DNA of 64,000 bases from Procambarus clarkii (taxonomy: Eukaryota > Arthropoda > Malacostraca > Decapoda > Cambaridae): assembly GCF_040958095.1 (NCBI RefSeq), contig NC_091154.1:43602735-43666734 (forward strand). Direction: 5' to 3'. Positions 10,888 to 20,123 of this stretch are shown piece after piece (the first letter of the stretch is position 1; every line of letters starts with the position of its first letter). The notes under the pieces were generated by a model. The model was not told the DNA's origin and did not search any database. It was given only the letters and a program-made list of their open reading frames with translations. The position numbers and the translations under genes are program-made.

Positions 10888-11983
10888 TGTGGGAACCGAC
10901 CTGTGAGATTTATATTTAATTTATATGAATTTATATAGAATTTATATTTACGTTAATTTATATACTTCGATAGCAATTTGTATAATGATAAGTGGACTGT
11001 ATTTCTGCAATAATCTCAATCTCACAAATCGATCCTCTACACATTAGGGGGGGTTTATTAGTTTATATATATGCAGCCAATCAAACTACAGAATTAACTA
11101 CATACATTGAAGAGGTTCCTTATCTTATAGTACAGCAGGCTAGTCCACCAGGTATAACTAGGGTGTAGACACTAAATTATCCTCTTTGAGGTAGCTTCCA
11201 TCACCCAGTAACTGGTGCACAAAATCTTGCATCCTCGTCTTGACCTGTCAAAAGTGCGCTAGCTGTGAAGCCAGATACCTATATATGACAAGTATTTCAG
11301 AGAAAACTGTACATGGAACAATAAAGACCTGGCTTAATTACCTTTAGTTTGAGGCCTCCACGTGCTCTAACCGGGTCACCCTATATAATGACATTAATGG
11401 CCAAAAATGAAAGATACATGGGTTTCGGAAAGAACACTTAACTTGAATTGTAGACATCGTGTTGGAGATGGTACCTTTGGTTTCCATAACACTACGTCCA
11501 AGTAAAATTAACAGGAGCCGAATTTGCTCCCGTGTGAGCCTCTGGTCTCAATATAAACAATGGCTGTTTAACACTCCATACTATTGACGTTACTGGCCGA
11601 CATTGTCCAGATATGATAGGAGCCGAATTTGCTCCACACGTCTCGGAGGTGACACAACAATGGCTGCCCCTCCTCCCTCACTGACGCCTGGCTTACATTG
11701 TCCAGATTTCAGAAAGTGATAGAAGGGTCACATTTACTCTACTTTAATATTGATAATTAAGTTAATTTATATGAGATGTTTTTATGATGGTAAAGCCCAA
11801 AGACTAATGTATTTAAGAATAATTCCCAGCATAATAGGTGGTGATTTATAATAGTATGTGGTGATGATATCCCGTTTTCTTTAGACGGTAATTCCACTAC
11901 AAGTTACGTTTTCTATGGGTAACTTGATTATACAATACAGCTATTATCTGTATGATTATTAAATGGTGTCGGATTTTCCGACA
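10888..11983 (-). repeat. LTR of inner BEL/Pao element (5' LTR in its own orientation)
   Basis: A 1096-bp near-identical partner of 6121-7216. It would hold the promoter for minus-strand transcription of the gag-protease ORF. Confidence 0.92.
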
Positions 11984-12610
11984 GCGCGAGTCAATAACCG
12001 CCCATTAACATACCTGTCAGATGATTTCTCACAGAGAGAACCTCTGAGTCCCTCACACTTGATACATGGAGGCCTGCTGAGTCCTCTCATACCTTTAGCA
12101 GAAGAGGACCCCGTCGACCCTTCACATGTAACCAGGAGTGACTTAGTAGAAAGTTACCAACATCTCTCAAGAGTCATTGAAAGGTGGAATGAGGTGTGGA
12201 CTCGAGAGTACCTCACAGCTCTACGAGAGTACCACTACGGAGCTTCGAGTCCCTATAATAAAGTACAACTTAAACCAGGAGACCTAGTATTGGTTGACAG
12301 TGATGGACCAAGGTCAGAGTGGCCCATAGGCAAAATTGTTGCTATCCATCCAGATCACCAAGGTATCCTGAGAGTAGTGAAAGTTTTGTGCCGAGGCAAC
12401 ACTACCCTAAAAACCTTAGAGAAGTTGGTACCTCTTGAATTAGCAGAACGAGAGTGTTTACCAGAACCAGCTTCACCAGTAGTTTCAGAGGACAGTGATT
12501 CTGATCCACCACGCAACCGCCCCACTAGAGCTGCTGCTCAACAATGCAAGTGGAAACTACAAGCCTATTATAGCTCTGACCAAGAGCAAATACCTTCCCA
12601 TCCAATTTAA
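11984..12610 (+). pseudogene. pol: Integrase C-terminal region of outer BEL/Pao element
   Basis: It resumes the integrase frame right after the inner element, beginning with the second GCGCG. NNRPLTYLSDD, the SPSHLIHGG segment, the WTREYL segment and an SH3-like GDLVLVDSDGPRSEWPIGKI are typical of BEL/Pao integrase C-termini. The open frame shown at 11963 begins inside the LTR, so its first residues are LTR-derived. It ends at a TAA at 12608 after a charged, serine-rich tail. Confidence 0.85.
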
Positions 12611-13068
12611 GTAATCATGATGATACTGCGGTGTGATGTCAAGTAACAAATCGTTACAAGTCACCATGACCCAGAACATTCTCATCACAGTGGATTCTCA
12701 GTTATTTAAATTGTGTGATTTAAATTCTTAATTGTTGTATAGGCTATAAATAACATCATTTCGTCTAGAGTATCTGAGAGTTTACAGACTTTAAGACTTA
12801 GTAACATAAACATTACATGTCATAACGACACCAGTCACAGAGTTTATTGTAAGCTTTCTTAGTTATTAGCTTTAGATAATTCATAATAGCATGTTCCATT
12901 TAACATGAAATCTGCAAGACTTAAGTTTCTTGTATGTCCTTGACAAATACGGGACATCCGTTATGTGTGTACTAACATACTAACATACTAATATTAATAC
13001 TAACTTCGGGATGGGTATGTCAGTACTCAACATTACACTGCGACCCGATAAATCTCCCCCCGGAGTTA
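12611..13068 (+). other. 3' untranslated region of outer BEL/Pao element
   Basis: AT-rich, without a gene. ACATACTAACATACTAA-type short repeats lie near 12970-12995. The junction CTCCCCCCGGAGTTA before the LTR resembles the CCTGGGGAATTA junction of the inner element. Confidence 0.6.
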
Positions 13069-14707
13069 TGTTGGAAATTTAGAACACTAATACAATATTA
13101 TTGTATTATTCTTATAAACTATTACTAAAATCTACTAATTACTGTAGTAACTAAAATTAACTAACAGTAGTGTTCACATGAACTAATAATTGTATCTGTA
13201 CAATAATGCTGGAATTCTTACGTAACCAAGCGCCAGTATTGCGTCAGATTCTACCAAGTTAAACACATTTATAGCCAGTGTGTTAGAGAATTGAGTGTGA
13301 TTCTCTAAAAACATCAGTATTCCGTGTGATAATTATTTACAGATAACATAACTCCCAAATAATGCCAAATCGAGAGTTTTTAGTTACAACTGTTATCAAG
13401 TAATGAATTTAACGTCACGCGTGAATGCCATGGAGATAACTAAAATCATCTCCATTTCTCGTTTACCATCGTAAGACGAGAAAGTAATAATATTTAGCTC
13501 CCTAGAATTACAACCCAGTCTTTATCAAAGCATTTTAGCCACAACTGCGCGAAATAATATTATTCGTGTTAAATAATTTCTGTGGCGAATGCGAGACGCC
13601 GGGAAGAGGGAGATGCCATTGTGGTAGACGACAGCTCGAGGAGAAGTCGCCAGTGTGCGGCGTGAAGACTTGTTGCGGAATTGAGCAACTCGTTTTGGTG
13701 TCAGAGTCTAGGATACGTTGTGGTGAATTGTCAGCAAGATTTAACCTGATATTCATCCCGGAACTAGTTAATTTGTTCTACGTGATCCATCGTGACCGGC
13801 CAAATAAGCGCGTCGACATCCAAGCCAAGCTAGCTACCACGTGTTCGCCATTGTGACGCTAGAGCCTGGGACGCGGTTTCGGCAAGCTTCAACTTATACA
13901 GTACCCTATTAGCTAACTATATATATAACTCCCTTTTGATGCATCATTAGAGATTGTATATGGCAGGGTAGCTTGTCGTTACGTCGAGCGACATAAATAA
14001 ACCACATGTTAGTATTCTAAATTAATTTTATTCCCATTTCTTGAATATAGATATTTAGTAGCCTAGTACATTGCTACGTAATATCCCTTAATTTACAGCT
14101 CGCGTGTGAGGAATTCCACGAGCTGTTACCTTACCCGTGTTATTCATCTCCCCTCCCAGTGTTCTACGAGGAATTCCGGAGATCCCGAGGATGATTCGTA
14201 ACTGATGTCTTTGAAAAGTCTTCAAGCTAAGACTTTTCGTATTTCTTTAATTATTCAAATTATCAGTATTTTAATTATCATTTATAGAGTGCTGTACACT
14301 GGAGATAATATGTGTTTATTATAATGATTAATTTCTGATATTGATGATCTATATTCCTATTGGTGATAAATTTTCTATTGATTCTTTAATTGGTCATAAG
14401 ATTACGTTATTACACAATGAACTGGTGTACGAACCACACTAGTTTCTAGACATATATGAAGTTCTAGCAATAACCCCCCAATGTAGGTGTTTGAGGCTTT
14501 GATTCAAGTAAATTATTTATACAGCCCATTAATTACTTAAGTGATTATATTTCCTAATATTTATCCATAGTCACTGGTTCTTACAGGAATTTCTAATGAT
14601 CACATTTTATTAGTTTCCCACTTTACTATAAAAGCAGGTGGTCCTTCGTAATTGATTTCATTACTTTAATAATTAAATAAATAGAGTCAAGCCCCAAATG
14701 TCCCACA
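13069..14707 (+). repeat. 3' LTR of outer BEL/Pao element
   Basis: The sequence begins TGTTGGAAAT and ends AAATGTCCCACA (TG...CA). Its last 14 bases equal window positions 1-14, which identifies the element ends. The length is 1639 bp. A 96-codon ORF at 13566-13856 and its minus counterpart lie inside the LTR and have no recognisable domain. Confidence 0.8.
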
Positions 14708-14955
14708 CTTGACTCCATTTATACTAATTCTGTTTCCTTTGGTATAGCTATGCCCCAATCCAGCTTAAGCACCCCAATACCATGAGCCTCTATCTTTTTA
14801 ATCAGTCTTTCATGTGGCACTGTATCAAAAGCTTTGCTAAAGTCAAGGTACACAACACCACAATCCTTACCACTATCAACTGCCTCAACTATGCTAGAAT
14901 AAAAAGATAACAAATTTGTTAAACATGAACGGCCATTTATAAAACCATGTTGCGC
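14708..14955 (-). mobile_element. LINE-B (CR1-type) fragment containing RT motif A
   Basis: On the minus strand YLDFSKAFDTVPHERLIKKI is readable and matches the RT of the LINE-B copies. The fragment is cut on the left by the BEL/Pao LTR and on the right by LINE-A2 at about 14955. A frameshift after the glycine-rich HGIG segment breaks the frame. Confidence 0.85.
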
Positions 14956-15850
14956 CCATCATCACACAGCAAAAATCTGCTATCAGAATAATAACTAACT
15001 CTGCTTTCAGACAACACTCAGCTCCCTTGTTTAAATCCCTAAACTTGCTAAATATTAACTCCCTCCACACATTCTCTTGTGTCAACTACATTTACAAAAC
15101 CCTGTTCTTAAATGCAAACCATGCTCTGAAACTCTCCCTGGACAGATGTAATAGGACCCATTATCACCACACCAGAAATAAATATCTCTTTGATATCCCC
15201 AGGGTCAAACTTAATCTGTGTAAACACTTTATGCAAATTAAGGGACCTAGTCTATGGAACTCACTCCCTAGTGAATTGAAAAACTGTAAAACTTTTGCCT
15301 TATTTAAAAGCAAAACCAAAAAGTACCTAACTTCATCTTCTTAGTTTCCTACACTGAGCTTTAAATTTGCTCTGTACCTAGTGCTACCAAATCTCCTAAT
15401 TTTTATGTAATATCAAATAACCTTATCATTGTGTTCATTGCTGTCTTCTTTTATGTGCTAGCCATATGCTGTATTGTGACTACCAATTTTTGTCAACTAC
15501 CATTCAAGCTGTCATTGCAATCAATCTTATATCGTTTCTGCTGTATTGTGCCTACCAATTTGTTGTCAACTACCATTTTAAGCTGTCATTGCAATCAATC
15601 TTAGCTACCTATGTGCTTTAATATACTGTGCCTACAATTTTCTCTCATCTTTTTTTTTCATTTCATGTAATCTGTTATCATTTTTTGTCTATAAATTTTG
15701 CATGTATTTACCTCCTTAAAATTTTCTTAGATTAAGGACCTGCCCGAAACGCTGCGCGTGCTAGTGGCTTTACAAGACTGTAATTACCATATTTGTATCC
15801 TCACATTCCTTATGTACATTCTTGTATATGCATAAATAAATAAATAAAAA
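14956..15850 (+). mobile_element. LINE-A2 3' fragment with RT C-terminus and tail
   Basis: The sequence reads the RT C-terminal region (CNRTHYHHTRNKYLFDIPRV, then IKGPSLWNSLPSELK) up to a stop at 15342-15344. A ~500-bp 3' untranslated region follows and ends with the CCTGCCCGAAACGCTGCGCG tail and an AAATAAATAAA run. This is a 5'-truncated LINE insertion, ending at the junction with Gypsy sequence. Confidence 0.85.
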
Positions 15851-15851
15851 A

Positions 15852-16790
15852 AGAATATGTACACTCTGTAACCTGTGATGCAGTCCCTAAGGCTCTCACT
15901 CTTGATGAAATCCGTACTGCAACCCTAGAGGACCCAACTTTGCAAGCAACAGTGGATGCATTGACTAAGAAAATGTTTCCACTCATCCTACCCTCAGGAG
16001 TTGACCAAGATGCATTCACAGCACTTGAACGCATCCAGACAGAATTAAGTGTTATGCAACAACGCGACACCGTGCTGCGAGGTACTCGTATCGTCATTCC
16101 AGCTGTTCTCCAGCAATGTGTTCTGAAGCTTGCACATCAAGGACACCAAGGTCTTGTTAGGACCAAACAGCTGCTACGAGAAAAGGTGTGGTTTCCTGGC
16201 ATTGATCGTCAAGCAAAGGATATGCATGATGCCTGTGTCCCTTGCCAAGCTGCAGTGGATACTTCAAGACCAACACCTCTACAACCTTCACCACTACCTG
16301 CTGCACCATGGACGGAAGTATCGATGGACTTCTGCGGACCGCTACCAACTGGAGAGTACTTGATGGTAGTCATTGATGATCACTCAGGTTATCCAGAAGT
16401 AGAAATCATCACTTCCACATCTGCAAAGGCCGTCATCCCGAAACTCGACAAGATCTTTTCAATCTTTGGCATTCCTCAAGTTGTCAAGACGGACAATGGA
16501 CCGCCATTCAATGGACAAGACTTCGTCAACTTTGCTGAGCATATTGGATTCAAACACCGCCGTGTGATGCCACTACATCCTCAAGCAAATGGAGAAGTTG
16601 AGAGATTCATGCAACCTCTCATGAAAGCGGTACGCTGTGCTCATGCCGAAGGACGATCCTGGAAACAAGCTATGTATGCTTTTCTCAGGAACTACCGTGC
16701 AACACCGCATGGAACACTGGGCAAGTCACCTGGTGAACTTTTATTTAGACGTCCTATGAGAATCGCACTACCTGTCATGCCAGCCGAGGT
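15852..16790 (+). pseudogene. pol: Gypsy integrase, zinc-binding and catalytic core, split by a SINE
   Basis: The zinc-binding region shows the H-H-C-C pattern (LAHQGHQGLVRTKQLL, then CVPC). The core has the D-D-E set in VSMDFCGPLP, VVKTDNGPPF and QANGEVERF. It would insert the element cDNA into host DNA. The frame is open from about 15852; the methionine at 15940 is internal, not a true start. After LPVMPAEV the reading runs into SINE sequence, so the last ~40 codons of the open frame to 16926 are not integrase. Confidence 0.85.
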
Positions 16791-17066
16791 GGGCAGTCTC
16801 CGTGGTGTAGTGGTAAGACACTCGCCTGGCGTTCCGCGAGCGCTATGTCATGGGTTCGTATCCTGGCCGGGGAGGATTAACTGGGCGCAATTCCTTAACT
16901 GTAGCCTCTGTTTAACGCGACAGTAAAAGTGTACTTGGATGAAAAAACGATTCTTCGCGGCAGGGAATCGTATTCCAGGGACCTGCCCGAAACGCTACGC
17001 ATACTAGTGGCTGTACAAGAATGTAACAACTCTTGTATATATCTCAAAAAAAAAAAAAAAAAAAAA
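16791..17066 (+). mobile_element. tRNA-derived SINE, complete, in Gypsy integrase
   Basis: The head reads like a tRNA: GTGGTGTAGTGGTAAGAC (A-box-like), an arm CTCGC...GCGAG, and GGGTTCGTATCC (B-box-like), which together form an RNA polymerase III promoter. A ~100-bp body follows, then CCTGCCCGAAACGCTACGCA and CTTGTATATATCTC with an A-run. The tail strongly resembles the 3' end of LINE-A2. Two halves of another copy occur at 46733-46852 and 56067-56182. The left boundary is approximate and I could not define a target duplication. Confidence 0.85.
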
Positions 17067-17472
17067 CGGATAAACGTCTCGCTCAGAAGGATGCACTAGC
17101 CAAGGGCAAAATGAAAATTGCTCATGATCAACGTGCAAAGGAACAATTCATAAAGGTTGGAGATACTGTTCTCGTTAAAAAGAAAAAAGAGGGAAAGCTA
17201 GATATGCCGTATGATACAAAACCATATAAAGTGATTAGTGTAAAGGGAACTATGGTAACAGCTAGTAATAGAGATCATAGTATAACACGTAATATGGCCT
17301 ATTTCAAAGTGATTCCAACTAGTGTAGAAAATGATGAAGTGCAAAGTCGTGCAAAATAAAAAGAAAAAATGAGTTATAACTCAATAAACAATTCATCAAG
17401 GGATATTATTGTATTTGGGGACTCTCGTCCTAAACGTCATGTTAAACGCCCTACACGATTTGATGATTAACT
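17067..17472 (+). pseudogene. pol: Gypsy integrase C-terminal region after the SINE
   Basis: The reading KVGDTVLVKKKKEGKLDMPYD, followed by PYKVISVKGTMVTA, is the SH3-like/GPY-type region of Gypsy integrases. A stop occurs at 17357. Short sequence beyond it (PKRHVKRPTRFDD, ending about 17470) looks like the usual basic end of Gypsy Pol in another frame. Confidence 0.75.
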
Positions 17473-17675
17473 GTGTTCCTATGTAATGCAAAGTATTTAC
17501 TTGTTATGCTGAACTAAATTTAATATTGTTTGAATAATGCAGATCTCTCATTCAATATTTTGTAACTTTGTATTACAGTTTCTTTCATGTTTGTTTAACA
17601 TTGCATATGTATTTTTAACATTGAAATCCTTTGTGGTAAAGTTTAAGTTGTTTAAATTCTTTGTGTGCTTAATTA
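17473..17675 (+). other. Gypsy 3' untranslated region, first part
   Basis: AT-rich, no gene seen. Confidence 0.5.
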
Positions 17676-17677
17676 TA

Positions 17678-17728
<51 letters not shown>

Positions 17729-17855
17729 ATGTTTATTTAGGTAAGGTACATACATAAAGAGATTTTACAAAGTTTGTTGGGTTAATAGATAGAGCTAGTA
17801 CATACAATGCCTAAAGCCACTATTACGCAAAGCGTTTTGGGCAGGTTATTAATTA
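17676..17855 (-). mobile_element. Short LINE-A1 3' tail with (AAAT)n microsatellite
   Basis: On the minus strand this is the LINE-A1 terminal module (CCTGCCCAAAACGCTTTGCG ... CTCTATCTATTAACCC ... CTTACCTAAATAAAC) followed by about 14 units of TTTA. The same module ends the copies at 19758, 33653 and 51225. It is an extreme 5' truncation inside the Gypsy 3' untranslated region. Confidence 0.8.
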
Positions 17856-17960
17856 ATGTTAAATGTATGCATTATCTCTTGATATGTTAATAACTTACTT
17901 TGTGTTAATAACTTTGCTTTGTGCTACAAGCATGGTAGACATCCTGTATTCATTCTTTTT

Positions 17961-18180
17961 AAAGAAAAGGAGGGATGTCATGTTCACAGAAAATGGTACC
18001 ATCCGTTTTCTATGTGTGGCGGGGCAGACGCCAGGGAATGTAAACAAGAGCGTATAGGACGCCCGCCAAGCTTGGTAGCTACTAGTCATGTATCAGTTTA
18101 AGTAGTAAAGTCAGTAACTAAGCAATGACTTTATATCAACCCTACAACCAAGACTTCCTCAGTAACACACAAACACCACA
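17961..18180 (+). repeat. Gypsy polypurine tract and 3' LTR
   Basis: The purine run AAAGAAAAGGAGGGA (17961-17975) directly precedes TGTCATGTTC, the LTR start at 17976. The LTR appears to end at AACACCACA (18180), giving about 205 bp with TG...CA ends. The right end is inferred from the switch to LINE-A1 tail sequence. Confidence 0.65.
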
Positions 18181-18352
18181 GCTATTTTCTACCATGTTCC
18201 CCCTTTTTTTTATCTTTTATTATTTTTTTTCTTTCAACGCAATTTATACTTTAAGCTCAATTACTATTAAGTTTTAGTCTAAGTGTTTTTTCCCCACCTC
18301 ACCTTGCCCAAAACGCTATGCGTACTAGTGGCTTTAGGTATTGTATGTACTA
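18181..18352 (+). mobile_element. LINE-A1-type 3' end fragment
   Basis: The sequence matches the complement of the LINE-A1 3' untranslated region at 19870-19995 (T-rich stretch, TTTAAGCT..., then TTGCCCAAAACGCTATGCG). It is cut at about 18352 by the (TTTA)n of the next LINE. Confidence 0.65.
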
Positions 18353-18357
18353 CCTAT

Positions 18358-18388
<31 letters not shown>

Positions 18389-19757
18389 TATACAAGAAGG
18401 TACATTGGGTTAGAGAGAATACATAGCATAGTATTTACAATCTTGTAAAGCCACTAGTACGCACAGCGTTTCGGGCAGGACCTTAATCTAACAGATAATT
18501 TTAAGTAGGTAAATTCTAGCAGAATTAATAAAATGATAACAGATACATTGCAAGAAAAAAAATGAGTTGAGAGAGAATAGTAAGTATATTAAAGCACATT
18601 GCTATATTAAAGCTCTGGTTGATTACATTGACAACTTGATTGGTAATTTAAACAAGATTAACAGACACCGTACAGCAGATTGATAGCACATATAAGAAGA
18701 CAGCAATGATCACAATGGTAAAGATGTTCGGAATGGGTACATAAAGATAGGGAAATTGGGTAGCAGTAGATACAGTGCAATTTTAAAGCAACAAGGTAAA
18801 AAAACTATGCAGATGAGATTAGGTACTTTTTAGTTTTGTTTTTGAATGACGCAAAAGTTGGACAGCTTTTCAATTCATTAGAGAGTGAGTTCCATAGACT
18901 GGGTCCCTTTATTTGCATAGAGTGTTTACACAGATTAAGTTTGACTCTGGAGATATCAAAGATATATTTATTTCTGGTGTGGTGATAATGGGTCCTATTA
19001 CATCTGTCCAGGGAGAGTTTCAGAGCAGGATTTGCGTTTAAGAACAGGGAATTTGCGTTTTTGTAAATGTAATTGACACAAGAAAATTTGTGGAGTGAGA
19101 TTATGTTTAGCATGTTAAGGGAGTTAAACAAGGGGGCTGAGTGTTGTCTGAAAGCAGAATTTGTTATTATTCAGATAGCAGATTTTTGCTGGGTGATGAT
19201 GGACTTGAGGTGGTTTCCAGTGGTTGAACCCCATGCACAGATACCATAATTAAGATAGGGATAGATTAGTGCATAATATAGAGATATGAGAGCAGAGTTA
19301 GGTACATAATATCTGATTTTGGAGAGTATCCCAACTGTTTTAGATGCTTTCTTAGTTATATGTTGTATGTGGGTGCTGAAGTTGAGTCTCTTGTCTAGGA
19401 ATAGGCCAAGAAACTTTCCATCATTTTTATTGCTAATGTTTACATTATCTATCTGAAGCTGAATTGCATTTGTAGATTTGCTTCCAAATAAGATGTAGTG
19501 GGTCGTTTCTATGTTAAGTGTTAGTTTATTAGTTGACATCCATTAGTGGACTTTTTTTTAGTTCATTGTTAACAACATCATTTAGTGTATGTGGGTTGGG
19601 GTTAGAGTAGATGAGGGTAGTATCATCAGCAAACAAAATAGGTTTCAGAATGTTAGAGACATTAGGCAGATCATTGATATATATAAGAAATAGGAGAGGT
19701 CTCAAGATGCTGCCCTGTGGCACTCCAACGGTTATTGGTAGAGTGGAAGAGGTTATA
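18353..19757 (-). mobile_element. 5'-truncated LINE-A2 with (TTTA)n tail
   Basis: A (TTTA)n run at 18353-18388 is followed by the minus-strand tail and 3' untranslated region up to 18804, then RT coding sequence to about 19757. There it meets the tail of LINE-A1. Confidence 0.85.
18805..19750 (-). pseudogene. RT C-terminal half of LINE-A2
   Basis: On the minus strand the RT begins near the B and C motifs ([28 protein letters not shown]), continues through LNYGICAWGSTTGNH, and ends with CNRTHYHHTRNKYIFDISRV and a stop at 18805. Frameshifts occur at about 19530-19540 and between 19171 and 19131. The N-terminal RT and endonuclease are missing. Confidence 0.85.
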
Positions 19758-20123
19758 TTATTGATAATAATAATAATAATAATAATTTTTATTTAGGTAA
19801 AGGTACATACATAAAGAGATTTTACAAAGTTTGTTGGCTTTATAGATAGAGCTTATACATACAATGCCTAAAGCCACTATTACGCAAAGCGTTTCGGGCA
19901 GGAAAAAACACTAATGACTAAAGCTTAAAACTAATGGGTAAAAAGAAAAAAATGCGTTGAGTACAAATAAAAATAGAGGTAAAAGAGGGGGGAACATTGT
20001 TGATAAAGCAGCACAAATACAATTACAAATTATTACAGAAAATTACATTCAAACAGCGTTGATTTGAAAAAAAAAAAAAAAAAAAAAAACATACATGGGT
20101 TGACAATAGAGGGGTAAGGTAGG

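Larger units (their letters stand above)
6121..11983 (-). mobile_element. Pol-less BEL/Pao LTR retrotransposon inserted antisense in the outer element
   Basis: The 5863-bp element has two 1096-bp LTRs (6121-7216 and 10888-11983) that begin TGTGGGAA and end TTCCGACA, a primer-binding site at 10865-10882 and one large minus-strand gag-protease ORF. Between that ORF and the downstream LTR only about 740 bp remain, with no RT, RNase H or integrase. Flanking GCGCG duplications mark the integration. The Gag is related to the outer element's Gag, so both belong to BEL/Pao. Near-identity of the LTRs points to a young insertion. The copy cannot move alone; trans-mobilisation by a relative is inference. 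Confidence 0.9.
1..14707 (+). mobile_element. Decayed BEL/Pao LTR retrotransposon (outer element), 5' LTR mostly outside window
   Basis: The first 14 bases match 14694-14707, the end of the LTR at 13069-14707, so position 1 lies at the end of the 5' LTR. The order is LTR end, primer-binding site, SGNH-like ORF, gag, protease, RT, RNase H, integrase, 3' untranslated region and LTR. That gag-pol order with a Pao-type gag/protease is BEL/Pao. All coding parts carry stop codons or a frameshift, so the copy is dead. A second BEL/Pao element occupies 6121-11983 in antisense. The right flank (14708 on) is antisense LINE-B, so this element had itself inserted into a LINE-B copy. The left flank and its own target duplication lie outside the window. 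Confidence 0.9.
15852..18180 (+). mobile_element. Gypsy (Ty3-type) retrotransposon 3' part with 3' LTR
   Basis: Integrase coding sequence, a 3' untranslated region, a purine tract and an LTR occur in that order. The 5' part is missing: the segment begins where LINE-A2 ends. It is interrupted by a SINE (16791-17066) and by a LINE-A1 tail (about 17676-17855). Confidence 0.8.

Noticed and set aside
16794..16875. A tRNA gene
   Set aside because: A- and B-box-like sequences are present, but the fold is poor (long anticodon loop), and a SINE body, LINE-like tail and A-run follow directly. It is the head of a SINE.
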